From Rhodoluna lacicola (lineage in GTDB: Bacteria; Actinomycetota; Actinomycetes; Actinomycetales; Microbacteriaceae): a stretch of 64,000 bases of DNA. The notes below the pieces were generated by a model, which did no database searches, was not told the origin of the DNA, and saw only the letters and a list, made by a program, of their open reading frames with translations. The stretch spans positions 806,001 through 870,000 of the forward strand of contig NZ_CP007490.1 of the NCBI RefSeq assembly GCF_000699505.1. Direction: 5' to 3'. This document shows positions 41,771-50,298 of the stretch, piece by piece (the stretch's first letter is position 1; each line of letters opens with the position of its first letter). Made by a program: the position numbers and the translations under genes.

Positions 41771-42382
41771 ATGACTACCATCAGCGCACCTGTCATTAAT
41801 CGCCCTAGTGCAACCTCGGTTGGCACTATCGTTTGGCTAGGCAGTGAGGTGATGTTCTTTGCCGGCCTTTTCGCCATGTATTTCAGCCTTCGAGCTAATT
41901 CTCCTGAGATTTGGGCCAACGACACCGCAATCCTGAACGTGCCTTTCGCACTCGTAAACACCCTGATTCTGGTGGCTTCTTCATTCACCGCTCAGTTCGG
42001 TGTTTTTGCGGCTGAACGCCTACAGCCTCGTGCAACCGGGCTTTCTCCTGTCAAATGGGGTGTTGTTGAGTGGTTCTTCCTGAGCTACCTTCTCGGAGCA
42101 ATCTTCGTGGCCGGCCAGGTTTGGGAGTACGCAGTCCTAATCTCAGAGGGTGTGGCCCTCAGCTCAAACTCTTACGGTTCTGCCTTCTACATCACCACTG
42201 GTTTCCACGCCTTGCACGTGACCGGAGGACTAATAGCCTTCCTGATGGTCATCGGCCGCACATTCGCAGCCAAGAAGTATGGCCACTACGAGGCAACCAG
42301 CGCAATCGTTGTTTCTTACTACTGGCACTTCGTTGACGTAGTTTGGATCGCCCTATTTCTTATCGTTTACGTCCTCAAATAA
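41771..42382 (+). CDS. ctaE: Cytochrome c oxidase subunit III
   Basis: Membrane subunit of the aa3 oxidase. The 203-residue protein has five helices and the family blocks [17 protein letters not shown] (with the conserved glutamate), [11 protein letters not shown], and the C-terminal [10 protein letters not shown]. The five-helix form is usual for bacteria. It heads the ctaE-qcrC-qcrA-qcrB operon, reflecting the bc1-aa3 supercomplex of actinobacteria in which electrons pass directly without a soluble cytochrome c. Confidence 0.96.
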   Translation: MTTISAPVINRPSATSVGTIVWLGSEVMFFAGLFAMYFSLRANSPEIWANDTAILNVPFALVNTLILVASSFTAQFGVFAAERLQPRATGLSPVKWGVVEWFFLSYLLGAIFVAGQVWEYAVLISEGVALSSNSYGSAFYITTGFHALHVTGGLIAFLMVIGRTFAAKKYGHYEATSAIVVSYYWHFVDVVWIALFLIVYVLK

Positions 42383-42399
42383 AAGCTGAAAGACCAAAC

Positions 42400-43188
42400 A
42401 TGTCATTCAAGAAGAATCGTCGAAGCCCACTGGCCGCCATCATCGTTATGGCTGCGGGACTTGCTCTTACCGGTGGTGGCTATGTGGCCGCTACCGCGGC
42501 AGTTGAGGCCGTGAAACCTGTTTCTGCAGTGGCAACAGCCGAGCAAATCAGCGAGGGTCGCAAACTATTTCTAGCCAACTGTGCCAGCTGTCACGGCATG
42601 AATGCTGAAGGCTCAAAGGCTGCCCCATCGCTAATCGGTGTTGGTGCTGCCTCTGTTGAATTCCAGGTAGCCACCGGTCGTATGCCAGGTCAGGCTTCTG
42701 GTCCGCAGCTTGAGAAGAAGCCGGTGCAGTTCACCGAAGAGCAAATCAACCAAATGGCAGCCTATGTGGCGACTCTCGGCGATGGACCTGCAATTCCAAC
42801 CGATGAGATGGTTGCTGCAAATGGCGATTCAACCCGTGGTGGCGAACTATTCCGCATTAACTGCGCGATGTGCCACAACGCGGTTGGAGCCGGTGGAGCA
42901 CTTACCGAGGGTAAGTACGCCCCAGCGCTGAAGGGAGTCACCGAGCGTCACATTTATGAAGCCATGGTGACTGGTCCGCAGAACATGCCCGTTTTCAACG
43001 ATGCAAACTTGACCCCGCAGGACAAGAAGGACATCATCACCTACCTAAAGTACGTGGAACAAACACCTTCTGTTGGTGGTTATGAATTAGCGAACCTAGG
43101 TCCGGTTGTTGAGGGTCTGTTCACTTGGGTATTCATCATTGGATTCATAGTTGCAATCACCATCTGGCTTGGTGCCAAATCAAACTAG
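42400..43188 (+). CDS. qcrC: Dihaem cytochrome c subunit of the bc1 complex (QcrC)
   Basis: Carries electrons from the Rieske protein to the CuA centre of CtaC. The 262-residue protein has an N-terminal signal anchor (about 11-33), two c-type haem sites C61-A-S-C64-H65 and C155-A-M-C158-H159, and a C-terminal membrane helix (about 237-258). The double haem domain is the actinobacterial form that replaces a free cytochrome c. The ATG at 42400 gives a normal signal sequence; an earlier in-frame start would lie inside ctaE. The 56 bases before qcrA are AT-rich with short inverted repeats. Confidence 0.95.
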   Translation: MSFKKNRRSPLAAIIVMAAGLALTGGGYVAATAAVEAVKPVSAVATAEQISEGRKLFLANCASCHGMNAEGSKAAPSLIGVGAASVEFQVATGRMPGQASGPQLEKKPVQFTEEQINQMAAYVATLGDGPAIPTDEMVAANGDSTRGGELFRINCAMCHNAVGAGGALTEGKYAPALKGVTERHIYEAMVTGPQNMPVFNDANLTPQDKKDIITYLKYVEQTPSVGGYELANLGPVVEGLFTWVFIIGFIVAITIWLGAKSN

Positions 43189-43244
43189 GCATCAAAAAAA
43201 TAAGTTTTTGAAAAACAATGTTTTCTAAAAGGGAGCACTAAAGA

Positions 43245-44291
43245 GTGAGCGAAAAGAAACTGGCCAAGACCGGTTCGTCAAGCACAGCGGACGAGTTCGA
43301 CTACGAGACTGGTCTTGCGGTCATTGCACCAGACGCGGTAAAGGATCCGGGTCTGGAGCCACACCGCACACGCATGACTGATAAAAGCGTCAAGCATGAG
43401 AAGGCGGCTACCCGCCAAGTCGCAGCTATGTTCTTTGCCTCTGCAATTGGTAGCGCATTCGCGATTTACGCTTACTTTGCCTTCCCGCTAACCGAGGACC
43501 TGAGCACGGTTAGAAACAACACTCTCCTGCTCGGCCTTGGCATAACACTTGGTCTATTCGGAATTGGTATTGGTGCTGTGCACTGGGCAAAGACTCTCAT
43601 GCCTGACGCTGAAGTTTCTGAAGAGCGTCACCAGACCAGAGGTAAAGAAGCTGACCGTGCTCGCGCGGTTGAGATTATCAAGCTTGCCGATTCAGAGTCT
43701 GGCTTCTCACGCCGCAAACTTATTCGGCGCTCACTTTACAGCGCGTTGGCAGTATTTCCTCTGCCTGCAATCATGATCTTTGGTGACCTTGGACCTAATC
43801 CAGGTGACACTCTGCGACACACAATGTGGAAGAAGGGCACTCGCCTAGCCACTGACCCAACCGGCACCCCGATCAAAGCTTCGGATGTCACCTTGGGCTC
43901 TGTTTTCCACGTTATCCCTGAAGGACTTGCCGAACTTGAGCACCACAAGCTCGAGGAAAAAGCGAAGGCTGCTGTGCTGCTAGTTCGTCTAGACCCAGCG
44001 GATCTCAAAGAATCTGAAGAGCGCAAGAACTGGTCTTACGACGGAATTGTTGCGTACTCAAAGATCTGTACCCACGTTGGTTGTCCGGTTGCTCTTTACG
44101 AGCAGCAGACACACCACCTCCTTTGCCCTTGCCACCAGTCAACATTCGATGTGACCGATGCATGCAAGGTTGTTTTTGGCCCTGCCTCTCGCGCTCTACC
44201 TCAGCTACCAATCACAGTTGACGCCGAGGGCTACCTGATTGCGCAGAGCGATTTCACCGAGCCTGTTGGCCCTAGCTTCTGGGAGCGTTAA
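43245..44291 (+). CDS. qcrA: Rieske iron-sulfur subunit of the bc1 complex (QcrA)
   Basis: [2Fe-2S] subunit oxidising menaquinol. The 348-residue protein has a long hydrophilic N-terminus, three membrane helices (actinobacterial form, around 60-80, 90-112 and 165-185) and a C-terminal Rieske domain with ligands in C-T-H-V-G-C-P and C-P-C-H-Q-S-T-F. The segment R-R-K-L-I-R-R-S before the last helix fits Tat-dependent insertion, matching tatA and tatC in this window. GTG start at 43245 with AAAGGGAG some distance upstream and AAAGAG adjoining. Confidence 0.95.
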   Translation: MSEKKLAKTGSSSTADEFDYETGLAVIAPDAVKDPGLEPHRTRMTDKSVKHEKAATRQVAAMFFASAIGSAFAIYAYFAFPLTEDLSTVRNNTLLLGLGITLGLFGIGIGAVHWAKTLMPDAEVSEERHQTRGKEADRARAVEIIKLADSESGFSRRKLIRRSLYSALAVFPLPAIMIFGDLGPNPGDTLRHTMWKKGTRLATDPTGTPIKASDVTLGSVFHVIPEGLAELEHHKLEEKAKAAVLLVRLDPADLKESEERKNWSYDGIVAYSKICTHVGCPVALYEQQTHHLLCPCHQSTFDVTDACKVVFGPASRALPQLPITVDAEGYLIAQSDFTEPVGPSFWER

Positions 44292-44293
44292 AA

Positions 44294-45937
44294 ATGAGTA
44301 ATGCAGTAGCTACACCAAAAAAGAGCGGCTTCCTAGCAGGTACCGCCAACTATCTTGACGAGCGAGTTGGCGCTGCTGGAATTCTGAAGGAATTTGGCCG
44401 CAAGGTCTTTCCTGATCACTGGTCATTCATGCTTGGCGAGGTCGCCCTCTACAGCTTCGTGGTGCTCTTGCTATCCGGAACTTTCTTGACCTTCTTCTTC
44501 CAGCCTTCTATGGAATTCGTAATTTACGACGGCGTTTACGGACCGCTCAAGGGTGCGGAGATGTCTATCGCCTACGCATCAACGCTAGATATCTCGTTCG
44601 AGGTTCGTGGCGGCCTTTTGATGCGACAGGTTCACCACTGGTCTGCGTTGCTATTTGTAGCGGCTGCGGGTCTGCACATGCTTCGCGTTTTCTTCACCGG
44701 AGCATTCCGCAAGCCTCGTGAAATCAACTGGGTTGTTGGCTTCGTGCTTTTCGTATTGGGTATGGCTGGCGGGTTCACCGGTTACTCACTTCCAGATGAC
44801 TTGCTTTCAGGAAACGGTCTTCGCATCATCGATGGAATGATCAAGGGAATTCCAGTTATCGGTGCGTACACCTCATCACTACTATTTGGTGGCGAGTTCC
44901 CTGGCGAGACCATCGTGGCCCGACTCTACGGGTTGCACATTCTTCTTGTGCCTGCATTGATTTTGATTTTCATCGTGATCCACCTGTTCATGGTGGTAAT
45001 CCACAAGCACACCCACTACTCAGGCCCAGGACGCAAGGACACCAACGTTGTTGGTTACCCACTGATGCCTGTATACGTTGCTAAGGCTGGTGGCTTTTTC
45101 TTCATCGTTTTCGGTGTAATCATGCTGATTGCAGCAACCTTCACCATCAACCCGGTCTGGAACTACGGTGGCTACGACCCATCACCAGTTTCTGCTGGTA
45201 CTCAGCCTGACTGGTACATCGGTTGGCTAGATGGTGCATTGCGCCTGGCGCCAACCGGCCTTGAGTTCGTTGTGGGTGGAAACACCTGGTCATGGAACAT
45301 CTTGCTGCCAATGATCGTCGGTATCGGTTTCTTGGTTCTTGTGGCTATCTACCCATTCGTAGAAGCTTGGGTCACTGGTGACAAGCGTGAGCACCACGTT
45401 CTTGACCGCCCTCGCAACGCTCCTACCCGTACCGGTATCGGTGCAGCGGGTGTTACTTTTTACGCTGTTCTTTGGGCTGGCGCAGCAACGGACTTGATTG
45501 CAACCAACTTCAAAATGTCGTTGAACCAGGTTCTTACCTCAATGCAGATTCTGCTAATCGTTGGACCGATTGCTGCGTACATCATCGCCAAGCGCACCTG
45601 TCTGTCGCTTCAGCGAAAGGACCGTGAAATTGCTCTGCATGGTCGTGAAACTGGTCGTATCGTGCGCTTGCCACACGGTGAGTACATTGAAGTTCATGAG
45701 CCGCTAGACGCTTACGAGCAGTGGAAGCTGGTGGACTTCAAGGACTACCAGCCAACCTTGGCTCGACCAAACGCAGCAGGCAAGATCACGCTTCGTGCTC
45801 GTCTACGTGCCGCGCTTTCTCGTTTCTACTTCGAAGACCGCATTGCGCCGGTTACTCAGACAGAGATCGATGCTGCTCACCACCACGGTGATCATGCAGT
45901 AGTTGAAGCCGCAGAGACCAAGGCCGTAGAGGCGTAA
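44294..45937 (+). CDS. qcrB: Cytochrome b subunit of the bc1 complex (QcrB)
   Basis: Quinol-oxidising membrane subunit of 547 residues. Haem ligand histidines lie in helix B (R-Q-V-H-H-W-S and A-G-L-H-M-L-R) and helix D (Y-G-L-H-I-L-L and V-I-H-L-F-M). The Qo-site motif reads P-D-W-Y-I-G-W, the variant of PEWY found in actinobacteria. A soluble C-terminal extension of about 120 residues ends in an H-H-x-G-D-H-rich tail. It follows qcrA by two bases and ends at a strong terminator. Confidence 0.96.
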   Translation: MSNAVATPKKSGFLAGTANYLDERVGAAGILKEFGRKVFPDHWSFMLGEVALYSFVVLLLSGTFLTFFFQPSMEFVIYDGVYGPLKGAEMSIAYASTLDISFEVRGGLLMRQVHHWSALLFVAAAGLHMLRVFFTGAFRKPREINWVVGFVLFVLGMAGGFTGYSLPDDLLSGNGLRIIDGMIKGIPVIGAYTSSLLFGGEFPGETIVARLYGLHILLVPALILIFIVIHLFMVVIHKHTHYSGPGRKDTNVVGYPLMPVYVAKAGGFFFIVFGVIMLIAATFTINPVWNYGGYDPSPVSAGTQPDWYIGWLDGALRLAPTGLEFVVGGNTWSWNILLPMIVGIGFLVLVAIYPFVEAWVTGDKREHHVLDRPRNAPTRTGIGAAGVTFYAVLWAGAATDLIATNFKMSLNQVLTSMQILLIVGPIAAYIIAKRTCLSLQRKDREIALHGRETGRIVRLPHGEYIEVHEPLDAYEQWKLVDFKDYQPTLARPNAAGKITLRARLRAALSRFYFEDRIAPVTQTEIDAAHHHGDHAVVEAAETKAVEA

Positions 45938-45950
45938 AACCCCAATGATT

Positions 45951-45979
45951 AGGGGTCAGGCTTAGGCCTGGCCCCTTTT
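45951..45979 (+). terminator. Intrinsic terminator after qcrB
   Basis: AGGGGTCAGGC and GCCTGGCCCCT pair (one G-T) around a TTAG loop and are followed by TTTT. The upstream ACCCC at 45939-45943 could instead pair with GGGGT at 45952-45956, which would disrupt the terminator stem. Confidence 0.9.
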
Positions 45980-46013
45980 CCTTTGGTTAGGCCCGGGACC
46001 CTGTCCCTGTGGT

Positions 46014-46019
46014 TAGGAT
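46014..46019 (+). promoter_or_regulatory. Candidate -10 box of the TipAS-like gene (leaderless)
   Basis: TAGGAT ends six bases before the ATG at 46026, identical in sequence and spacing to the ctaE promoter. Confidence 0.52.
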
Positions 46020-46025
46020 TGCCTG

Positions 46026-46418
46026 ATGGATCCGCTCTCCCGCTTCAACTCGGCACAGCACAGTTCGCTGCACGCCTCGGTCAGCCAGGAAAAATACAAC
46101 GAGTACGCAGCTGGACACGATCAGATCGCTAAGAACATCGCGGCACTGCTGGTTGGCGGGCACCCAATAGATTCGACCGAGGTTCAACACTGGATTGGAA
46201 GGCACTACGAATTTGTCTGCCAGTTCTGGACCCCAAATCGTATCGCCTACAAGTCTCTCGCATTGAATTACACTCTGGACCCAGCGTTCAAGGCCACCTA
46301 CGAAGCCTATGAAACTGGTTTAGCACTCTTCATTCAGAAAGCAATCAACCTCTGGGCCGATCAAAATCTGCCTGTTGAATCACCTGCAACGAACAGCCAA
46401 CTGGGAGCCCAAACTTGA
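46026..46418 (+). CDS. TipAS-domain protein without DNA-binding domain
   Basis: A 130-residue protein resembling the C-terminal drug-recognition domain of TipA, the MerR-type regulator that binds thiopeptide antibiotics in Streptomyces. The core I-D-S-x-E-V-Q-H-W-I-x-R-H-Y-E-F-V-C-Q-F-W-T-P-N-R-x-A-Y and D-P-x-F-K-A-T-Y-E-A-Y-x-x-G-L-A fits the helical globin-like TipAS fold. The MerR helix-turn-helix and coiled coil are missing and there is no trace of them upstream; the short natural form (TipAS made alone) is known in Streptomyces. Here it could be a drug- or ligand-binding protein. The stop overlaps the next start (TTGA). Confidence 0.8.
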   Translation: MDPLSRFNSAQHSSLHASVSQEKYNEYAAGHDQIAKNIAALLVGGHPIDSTEVQHWIGRHYEFVCQFWTPNRIAYKSLALNYTLDPAFKATYEAYETGLALFIQKAINLWADQNLPVESPATNSQLGAQT

Positions 46419-46732
46419 TTACTGCAACGTTTGTTTTCAAACACAACAACTCAAATGGTGACTTTAAGAAACTTGATGACGAAATTATGAGCCGCGCAGA
46501 GGCTAACCCCGGGTTCAAAGGAAAAGAGAAATGGCTTTCTCCAGACGGTTCGCAAATCCGAGTTATCTATTATTTTGACACTCAAGAATCACTGGCACAT
46601 TTTTCCAGGGATGAAGTGCATCGCGAAGCCAAGTTACGCTACGCCGAATGGTACGACGGATACCGAGTTGAAATTGCCGAACTAACTGGCAGTTGGGGTG
46701 ACGGAAACCTAGAGTCCCCGATCAATCAATAA
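46415..46732 (+). CDS. Putative antibiotic biosynthesis monooxygenase-like (ABM fold) protein
   Basis: A 105-residue protein with the length and pattern of a dimeric alpha/beta barrel: a beta strand start (I-T-A-T-F-V-F-K-H), helix with F-K-K-L-D-D-E-I, G-F-K-G-K-E-K-W, then I-R-V-I-Y-Y-F-D-T-Q-E-S-L-A-H-F and H-R-E-A-K. This suits ABM-like or EthD-like folds, whose members range from monooxygenases to haem-degrading enzymes; assignment is by general resemblance only. Start is TTG at 46415 inside the TipAS-like stop, so the two proteins are made together. Confidence 0.65.
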   Translation: MITATFVFKHNNSNGDFKKLDDEIMSRAEANPGFKGKEKWLSPDGSQIRVIYYFDTQESLAHFSRDEVHREAKLRYAEWYDGYRVEIAELTGSWGDGNLESPINQ

Positions 46733-46735
46733 AAA

Positions 46736-46762
46736 AATGCTCACCTCAGGGTGAGCATTTTT
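46736..46762. terminator. Bidirectional intrinsic terminator, ABM-like gene / ctaF
   Basis: An AATGCTCACC stem with its complement around a TCAG loop, flanked by an A-run and a T-run, ends both convergent transcription units. Confidence 0.92.
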
Positions 46763-46786
46763 CATTTAATTTTTTTGTTCAAAGTG

Positions 46787-47200
46787 TTAGTGTGCGTTGA
46801 GCCCACGGCTTCTTTCGAATACGAAACCAATTAGAGCAACGAGCGCAAGTGGGAAACCAATGAAGAACAACCACCAACCAATCGCAAGCGCTGCAAAGCA
46901 GATCGCTGCGAAAGCACCAAGGAATAGTGGCCACCAGCTCCAAGGAGCAAAATAGCCAATCTCCGAATCACCATCTTCAATATTGGCATCGAGGCGATCT
47001 TCAGGGACCACACCCTGTCGCTTATCAGTGTTCTTAATGTAGAACGCAAGGAACAATGACATAAACCCGAGCATTGCAATCGCGGCGGTACCAATTGGCT
47101 CATAGCCACCGTTGCTGTTGTACCACCAGACGGCGTAGCCAACCGCATCAATAAAGTAAAACGCGGTTAGGAAGTAAAAGAGATTACCGTTGAACTTCAT
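46787..47200 (-). CDS. ctaF: Cytochrome c oxidase subunit IV (actinobacterial CtaF)
   Basis: Small membrane subunit specific to the actinobacterial aa3 oxidase. The 137-residue protein has four hydrophobic helices (F-L-T-A-F-Y-F-I-D-A-V-G-Y-A-V-W; A-M-L-G-F-M-S-L-F-L-A-F-Y; W-W-P-L-F-L-G-A-F-A-A; W-W-L-F-F-I-G-F-P-L) and the family loop I-E-D-G-D-x-E-I-G-Y-F-A-P-W-S-W-W-P. It is the last gene of the ctaC-ctaD-ctaF operon. Confidence 0.93.
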   Translation of the reverse strand: MKFNGNLFYFLTAFYFIDAVGYAVWWYNSNGGYEPIGTAAIAMLGFMSLFLAFYIKNTDKRQGVVPEDRLDANIEDGDSEIGYFAPWSWWPLFLGAFAAICFAALAIGWWLFFIGFPLALVALIGFVFERSRGLNAH

Positions 47201-47208
47201 CTTGTTGC

Positions 47209-48882
47209 TTAGCCCTTCTTAGCTGAAGACTTTACTTCAGGTGCTGCAAGTTCCGGGTGGTTCAAGTCAAATGCAGGCGACTCAGAACGCACACGAGGAA
47301 TTGAGGTGAAGTTGTGACGAGGGAACGGAGTTCCGGTTGCCCACTCAAGTGAACGTCCATAACCCCATGGGTCATTCAAGGTAGTCTTTTCGCCCTTGCG
47401 AGCGGTGATGTAAACGTTCCACAGGAACGGAATGATTGATAGCGCCAGCAATGCCGAACCTACGGTAGAAACTTGGTTCATCCAAGTGAAACCGTCTTCA
47501 GGCAGGTAGGTTGCGTAGCGACGCGGCATACCAATTACACCAAGCCAGTGCTGAATCAAGAATGTGACGTGGAAACCTAGGAACAGCAACCAGAACTGAA
47601 TCTTGCCGAGACGCTCGTTAAGCATCTTTCCGGTCATCTTTGGGTACCAGAAGTAGATTCCCGCAAACATTGCGAACACCACGGTTCCAAACACTACGTA
47701 GTGGAAGTGCGCAACCACGAAGTAGCTATCTGATAGGGCGAAGTCAAGGGGAGGTGAAGCCAAGATAACACCGGTCAATCCACCAAAGATAAAGGTGGTC
47801 AAGAAACCTAGTGAGTAAAGCATCGGTGTTTCGAAAGTAACCGATCCCTTCCACAACGTTCCAATCCAGTTGAATACCTTCACACCGGTTGGAATCGCAA
47901 TCAACATCGTGGTGAACGCGAAGAACGGCAATAGCACTGAGCCGGTCACGTACATGTGGTGAGCCCACACGGTCATTGACAGCGCTGCAATTGCGATGGT
48001 TGCGTAAACCAAAGTTTTGTAACCAAAGATTGGTTTGCGGCTGAATACCGGGAGAATTTCTGAAACGATGCCAAAGAACGGCAACGCCAAAATGTAAACC
48101 TCTGGGTGACCGAAGAACCAGAACAGGTGCTGCCAAAGCATTGGGCCACCGTTCGCTGGATCAAAAATGTGTGCACCAAAGCGACGATCCGCACCCAGAG
48201 CGAACAACGCCGCTGCAAAAGGTGGGAAACACATGATTACCAAAATTGAGGTAACCAAAGTGTTCCAGGTAAAAATAGGCAAACGGAACATGGTCATACC
48301 AGGGGCACGCATGGTGAGGATCGTGGTGATGAAGTTAACGCCACCCATGATGGTTCCAAAACCGCTCAAGGCCAAACCAAAGACCCAAAGATCTCCACCT
48401 AAACCGGGTGAAAACGTGGTGTTCGAGAGCGGTGCGTAGGCAAACCAACCAAAGCTCGCCGCGCCCTGAGGGGTGAAGAAACCGGCAACGGCTACGAATG
48501 AGCCGAAGAAGTAGAACCAGTAAGCAATTGCGTTCAAGCGAGGGAAAGCCACATCTGGCGCACCGATTTGCACAGGCATCAAAATGTTGGCGAACGCTGC
48601 AAACAGCGGGGTCGCGAACATCAGCAGCATGATTGTGCCGTGCATTGTGAACAGCTGGTTGTACTGCTCTTTGGTCTGAACAATTTCAAGTCCAGGTGCA
48701 GTTAACTGCGCGCGAATAACCAGAGCCATCACACCACCGATGAGGAAGTACATGAATGAGGTGATCAGGTACAGGTAGCCGATCTTCTTGTGATCGGTCG
48801 TGGTGATCCAGTCAACCAGAATCTGGCCTTTGGTCTTCTTAGAAGTTCCGTAGGTTGACTTGCTTGCGGTAGCGGTAGCCAT
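47209..48882 (-). CDS. ctaD: Cytochrome c oxidase subunit I
   Basis: Catalytic subunit with haem a, haem a3 and CuB. The 557-residue protein has twelve predicted helices. Seen: haem a ligand in T-M-H-G-T-I-M, CuB histidine and cross-linked tyrosine in [11 protein letters not shown], the two CuB histidines in W-A-H-H-M-Y, and the haem a/a3 ligands in V-A-H-F-H-Y-V. The conserved K-channel and D-channel residues appear present, so it is a proton-pumping A-type oxidase. Six bases separate it from ctaC and eight from ctaF. Confidence 0.97.
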   Translation of the reverse strand: MATATASKSTYGTSKKTKGQILVDWITTTDHKKIGYLYLITSFMYFLIGGVMALVIRAQLTAPGLEIVQTKEQYNQLFTMHGTIMLLMFATPLFAAFANILMPVQIGAPDVAFPRLNAIAYWFYFFGSFVAVAGFFTPQGAASFGWFAYAPLSNTTFSPGLGGDLWVFGLALSGFGTIMGGVNFITTILTMRAPGMTMFRLPIFTWNTLVTSILVIMCFPPFAAALFALGADRRFGAHIFDPANGGPMLWQHLFWFFGHPEVYILALPFFGIVSEILPVFSRKPIFGYKTLVYATIAIAALSMTVWAHHMYVTGSVLLPFFAFTTMLIAIPTGVKVFNWIGTLWKGSVTFETPMLYSLGFLTTFIFGGLTGVILASPPLDFALSDSYFVVAHFHYVVFGTVVFAMFAGIYFWYPKMTGKMLNERLGKIQFWLLFLGFHVTFLIQHWLGVIGMPRRYATYLPEDGFTWMNQVSTVGSALLALSIIPFLWNVYITARKGEKTTLNDPWGYGRSLEWATGTPFPRHNFTSIPRVRSESPAFDLNHPELAAPEVKSSAKKG

Positions 48883-48887
48883 CGTGA

Positions 48888-49745
48888 TTATCCTCTGATT
48901 TCTGGGTTGTCACCCGGAAGGTTTTGGTTTCGGTCGTACTTGTTGTCAAGCTGACCCACGTTGCCCGCCGCAGCGAGAGCTGCTAGATGTGCATCGTATT
49001 CAGCCTGCGAAACTACCTTGACGTTGAACAACATCATTGAGTGGAATTCACCACAAAGTTCGGCACACTTACCCTTGTAAGTCCCCTCCACCTGCGGTGT
49101 GAAATACATGTGGTTGGTGCGACCCGGAAACATGTCCTTCTTGTAAAGGAAGTCAATTACCCAGAATGAGTGGATAACGTCGCGGGATGAAAGATCCAAT
49201 TTCACCGACTTGTTTACAGGTAGGTAAAGGGTCGGCAAGGCTGCCTCGGAGCCCAACTCGCCGTCAAACTGTGACTGGATTCCAGAGTCGTATACGTTGC
49301 CGTCAACGTAGTTGAAGTCCCAGCTCCACTGCTTGGCGATGACCTGAATGGTCACGTCTGGGTTTGCATTTGGCTCTTGAATAGCGGCCATGTCGCGAGC
49401 TGTGAAGGCAAAGAATCCAATGGTGATAATCAGCGGAACGACGGTAAACATCGTTTCAATCGGGTTGTTGTAGCGCAGCTGAGGCGGCAACCCGGTCTCG
49501 CCCTTGCGGCGACGGTAGACGATTACCGCGTAAAACATGAGCCCCCAGGCAATCAGGCCAATGCCCCAAAGGACAATCCAGGAGGTGGTCCAGAGTCCAG
49601 TGATTCGATCGGTGTGATTGGTCACGCCAGGCACGCCAGGCAAGAAGCCACGGCTAAATTCCTGTTGAGAACAACCACTTAGTAGCAACATCAAAGATGC
49701 TGCCACGGGCAAAACTGCCCACTTGAGACCACGCTTTTTTAGCAC
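48888..49745 (-). CDS. ctaC: Cytochrome c oxidase subunit II (CuA), predicted lipoprotein
   Basis: Accepts electrons from QcrC at the CuA centre. The 285-residue product has a signal peptide with lipobox L-L-S-G-C near residue 25, two membrane helices and a periplasmic cupredoxin domain with CuA ligands in H-S-F-W and [14 protein letters not shown] (two Cys, His, Met). Start is GTG at 49745 with GAAGGG upstream. Separation from ctaE by qcrCAB and the reverse strand is common in this group. Confidence 0.96.
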   Translation of the reverse strand: MLKKRGLKWAVLPVAASLMLLLSGCSQQEFSRGFLPGVPGVTNHTDRITGLWTTSWIVLWGIGLIAWGLMFYAVIVYRRRKGETGLPPQLRYNNPIETMFTVVPLIITIGFFAFTARDMAAIQEPNANPDVTIQVIAKQWSWDFNYVDGNVYDSGIQSQFDGELGSEAALPTLYLPVNKSVKLDLSSRDVIHSFWVIDFLYKKDMFPGRTNHMYFTPQVEGTYKGKCAELCGEFHSMMLFNVKVVSQAEYDAHLAALAAAGNVGQLDNKYDRNQNLPGDNPEIRG

Positions 49746-49780
49746 AATCGACCCTTCAGATATCGAATCGTTACCCCTCT

Positions 49781-49786
49781 ATCCTA
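49781..49786 (-). promoter_or_regulatory. Candidate -10 box of ctaC-ctaD-ctaF
   Basis: TAGGAT on the minus strand lies 35 bases before the ctaC GTG, the same hexamer as in the ctaE and TipAS-like promoters but here with a leader containing a ribosome site. No good -35 is seen. Confidence 0.4.
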
Positions 49787-49843
49787 CGCTTCAAGATTGC
49801 TGGAAAGTGCCATAAAACACACTAACTAGGCGGTTTTTAATGC

Positions 49844-49882
49844 GAAAAAGCCCGGTTCGTGGATCAAAAACCGGGCTTTTTC
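49844..49882 (-). terminator. Intrinsic terminator after the erpA-like gene
   Basis: A 14-base perfect inverted repeat (GAAAAAGCCCGGTT with its complement) surrounds an 11-base loop and gives a T-run on either strand. It separates the erpA-like gene from the ctaC promoter. Confidence 0.9.
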
Positions 49883-49899
49883 AAAAATTATTTCTAGTT

Positions 49900-50256
49900 T
49901 TAGCTGAAGGAATCTCCACATGCACAAGAACCGGCAGCATTTGGATTGTCAATGGTGAATCCTTGCTTTTGGATGGTGTCCTCAAAATCGATTGAAGCTC
50001 CGTCTAGGTACGGCACGCTCATCTTGTCGACGACCACTTCTACCCCGTCAAATTCCTTGACTACGTCACCCTCGGCTAGTTGTTCGTCGAAGTAAAGCTG
50101 GTAGATCAGGCCTGAGCAGCCACCTGGCTGAACAGCCACGCGAAGGCGCAGATCGTCGCGCCCTTCGGCCTCAATCAAGGTGCGGACCTTGAGCTGAGCC
50201 TGTTCGGTCAGAGTTACTCCATTGTCAAGAGTCGACTCATTTACAACCTGTGTCAT
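49900..50256 (-). CDS. A-type Fe-S carrier (ErpA/IscA/HesB family)
   Basis: Delivers Fe-S clusters to target proteins, complementing the suf genes at 3.7-7.7 kb. The 118-residue protein has the three conserved cysteines: one in Q-P-G-G-C-S-G and two in G-S-C-A-C-G-D near the C-terminus, and the family block L-R-V-A-V-Q. AAGGGG precedes the ATG. It is a single-gene unit in the usual actinobacterial place near ctaC; ErpA or IscA cannot be told apart by motif alone. Confidence 0.92.
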   Translation of the reverse strand: MTQVVNESTLDNGVTLTEQAQLKVRTLIEAEGRDDLRLRVAVQPGGCSGLIYQLYFDEQLAEGDVVKEFDGVEVVVDKMSVPYLDGASIDFEDTIQKQGFTIDNPNAAGSCACGDSFS

Positions 50257-50298
50257 AACTGACCCCTTTCTGGTGGCAATTGTTACTTAAAGCCTAAC

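Noticed and set aside
46026-46418. Truncated TipA pseudogene
   Set aside because: No remnant of the MerR part is found upstream, and the domain has its own promoter-like box and an intact reading frame, so it is more likely a genuine stand-alone protein.
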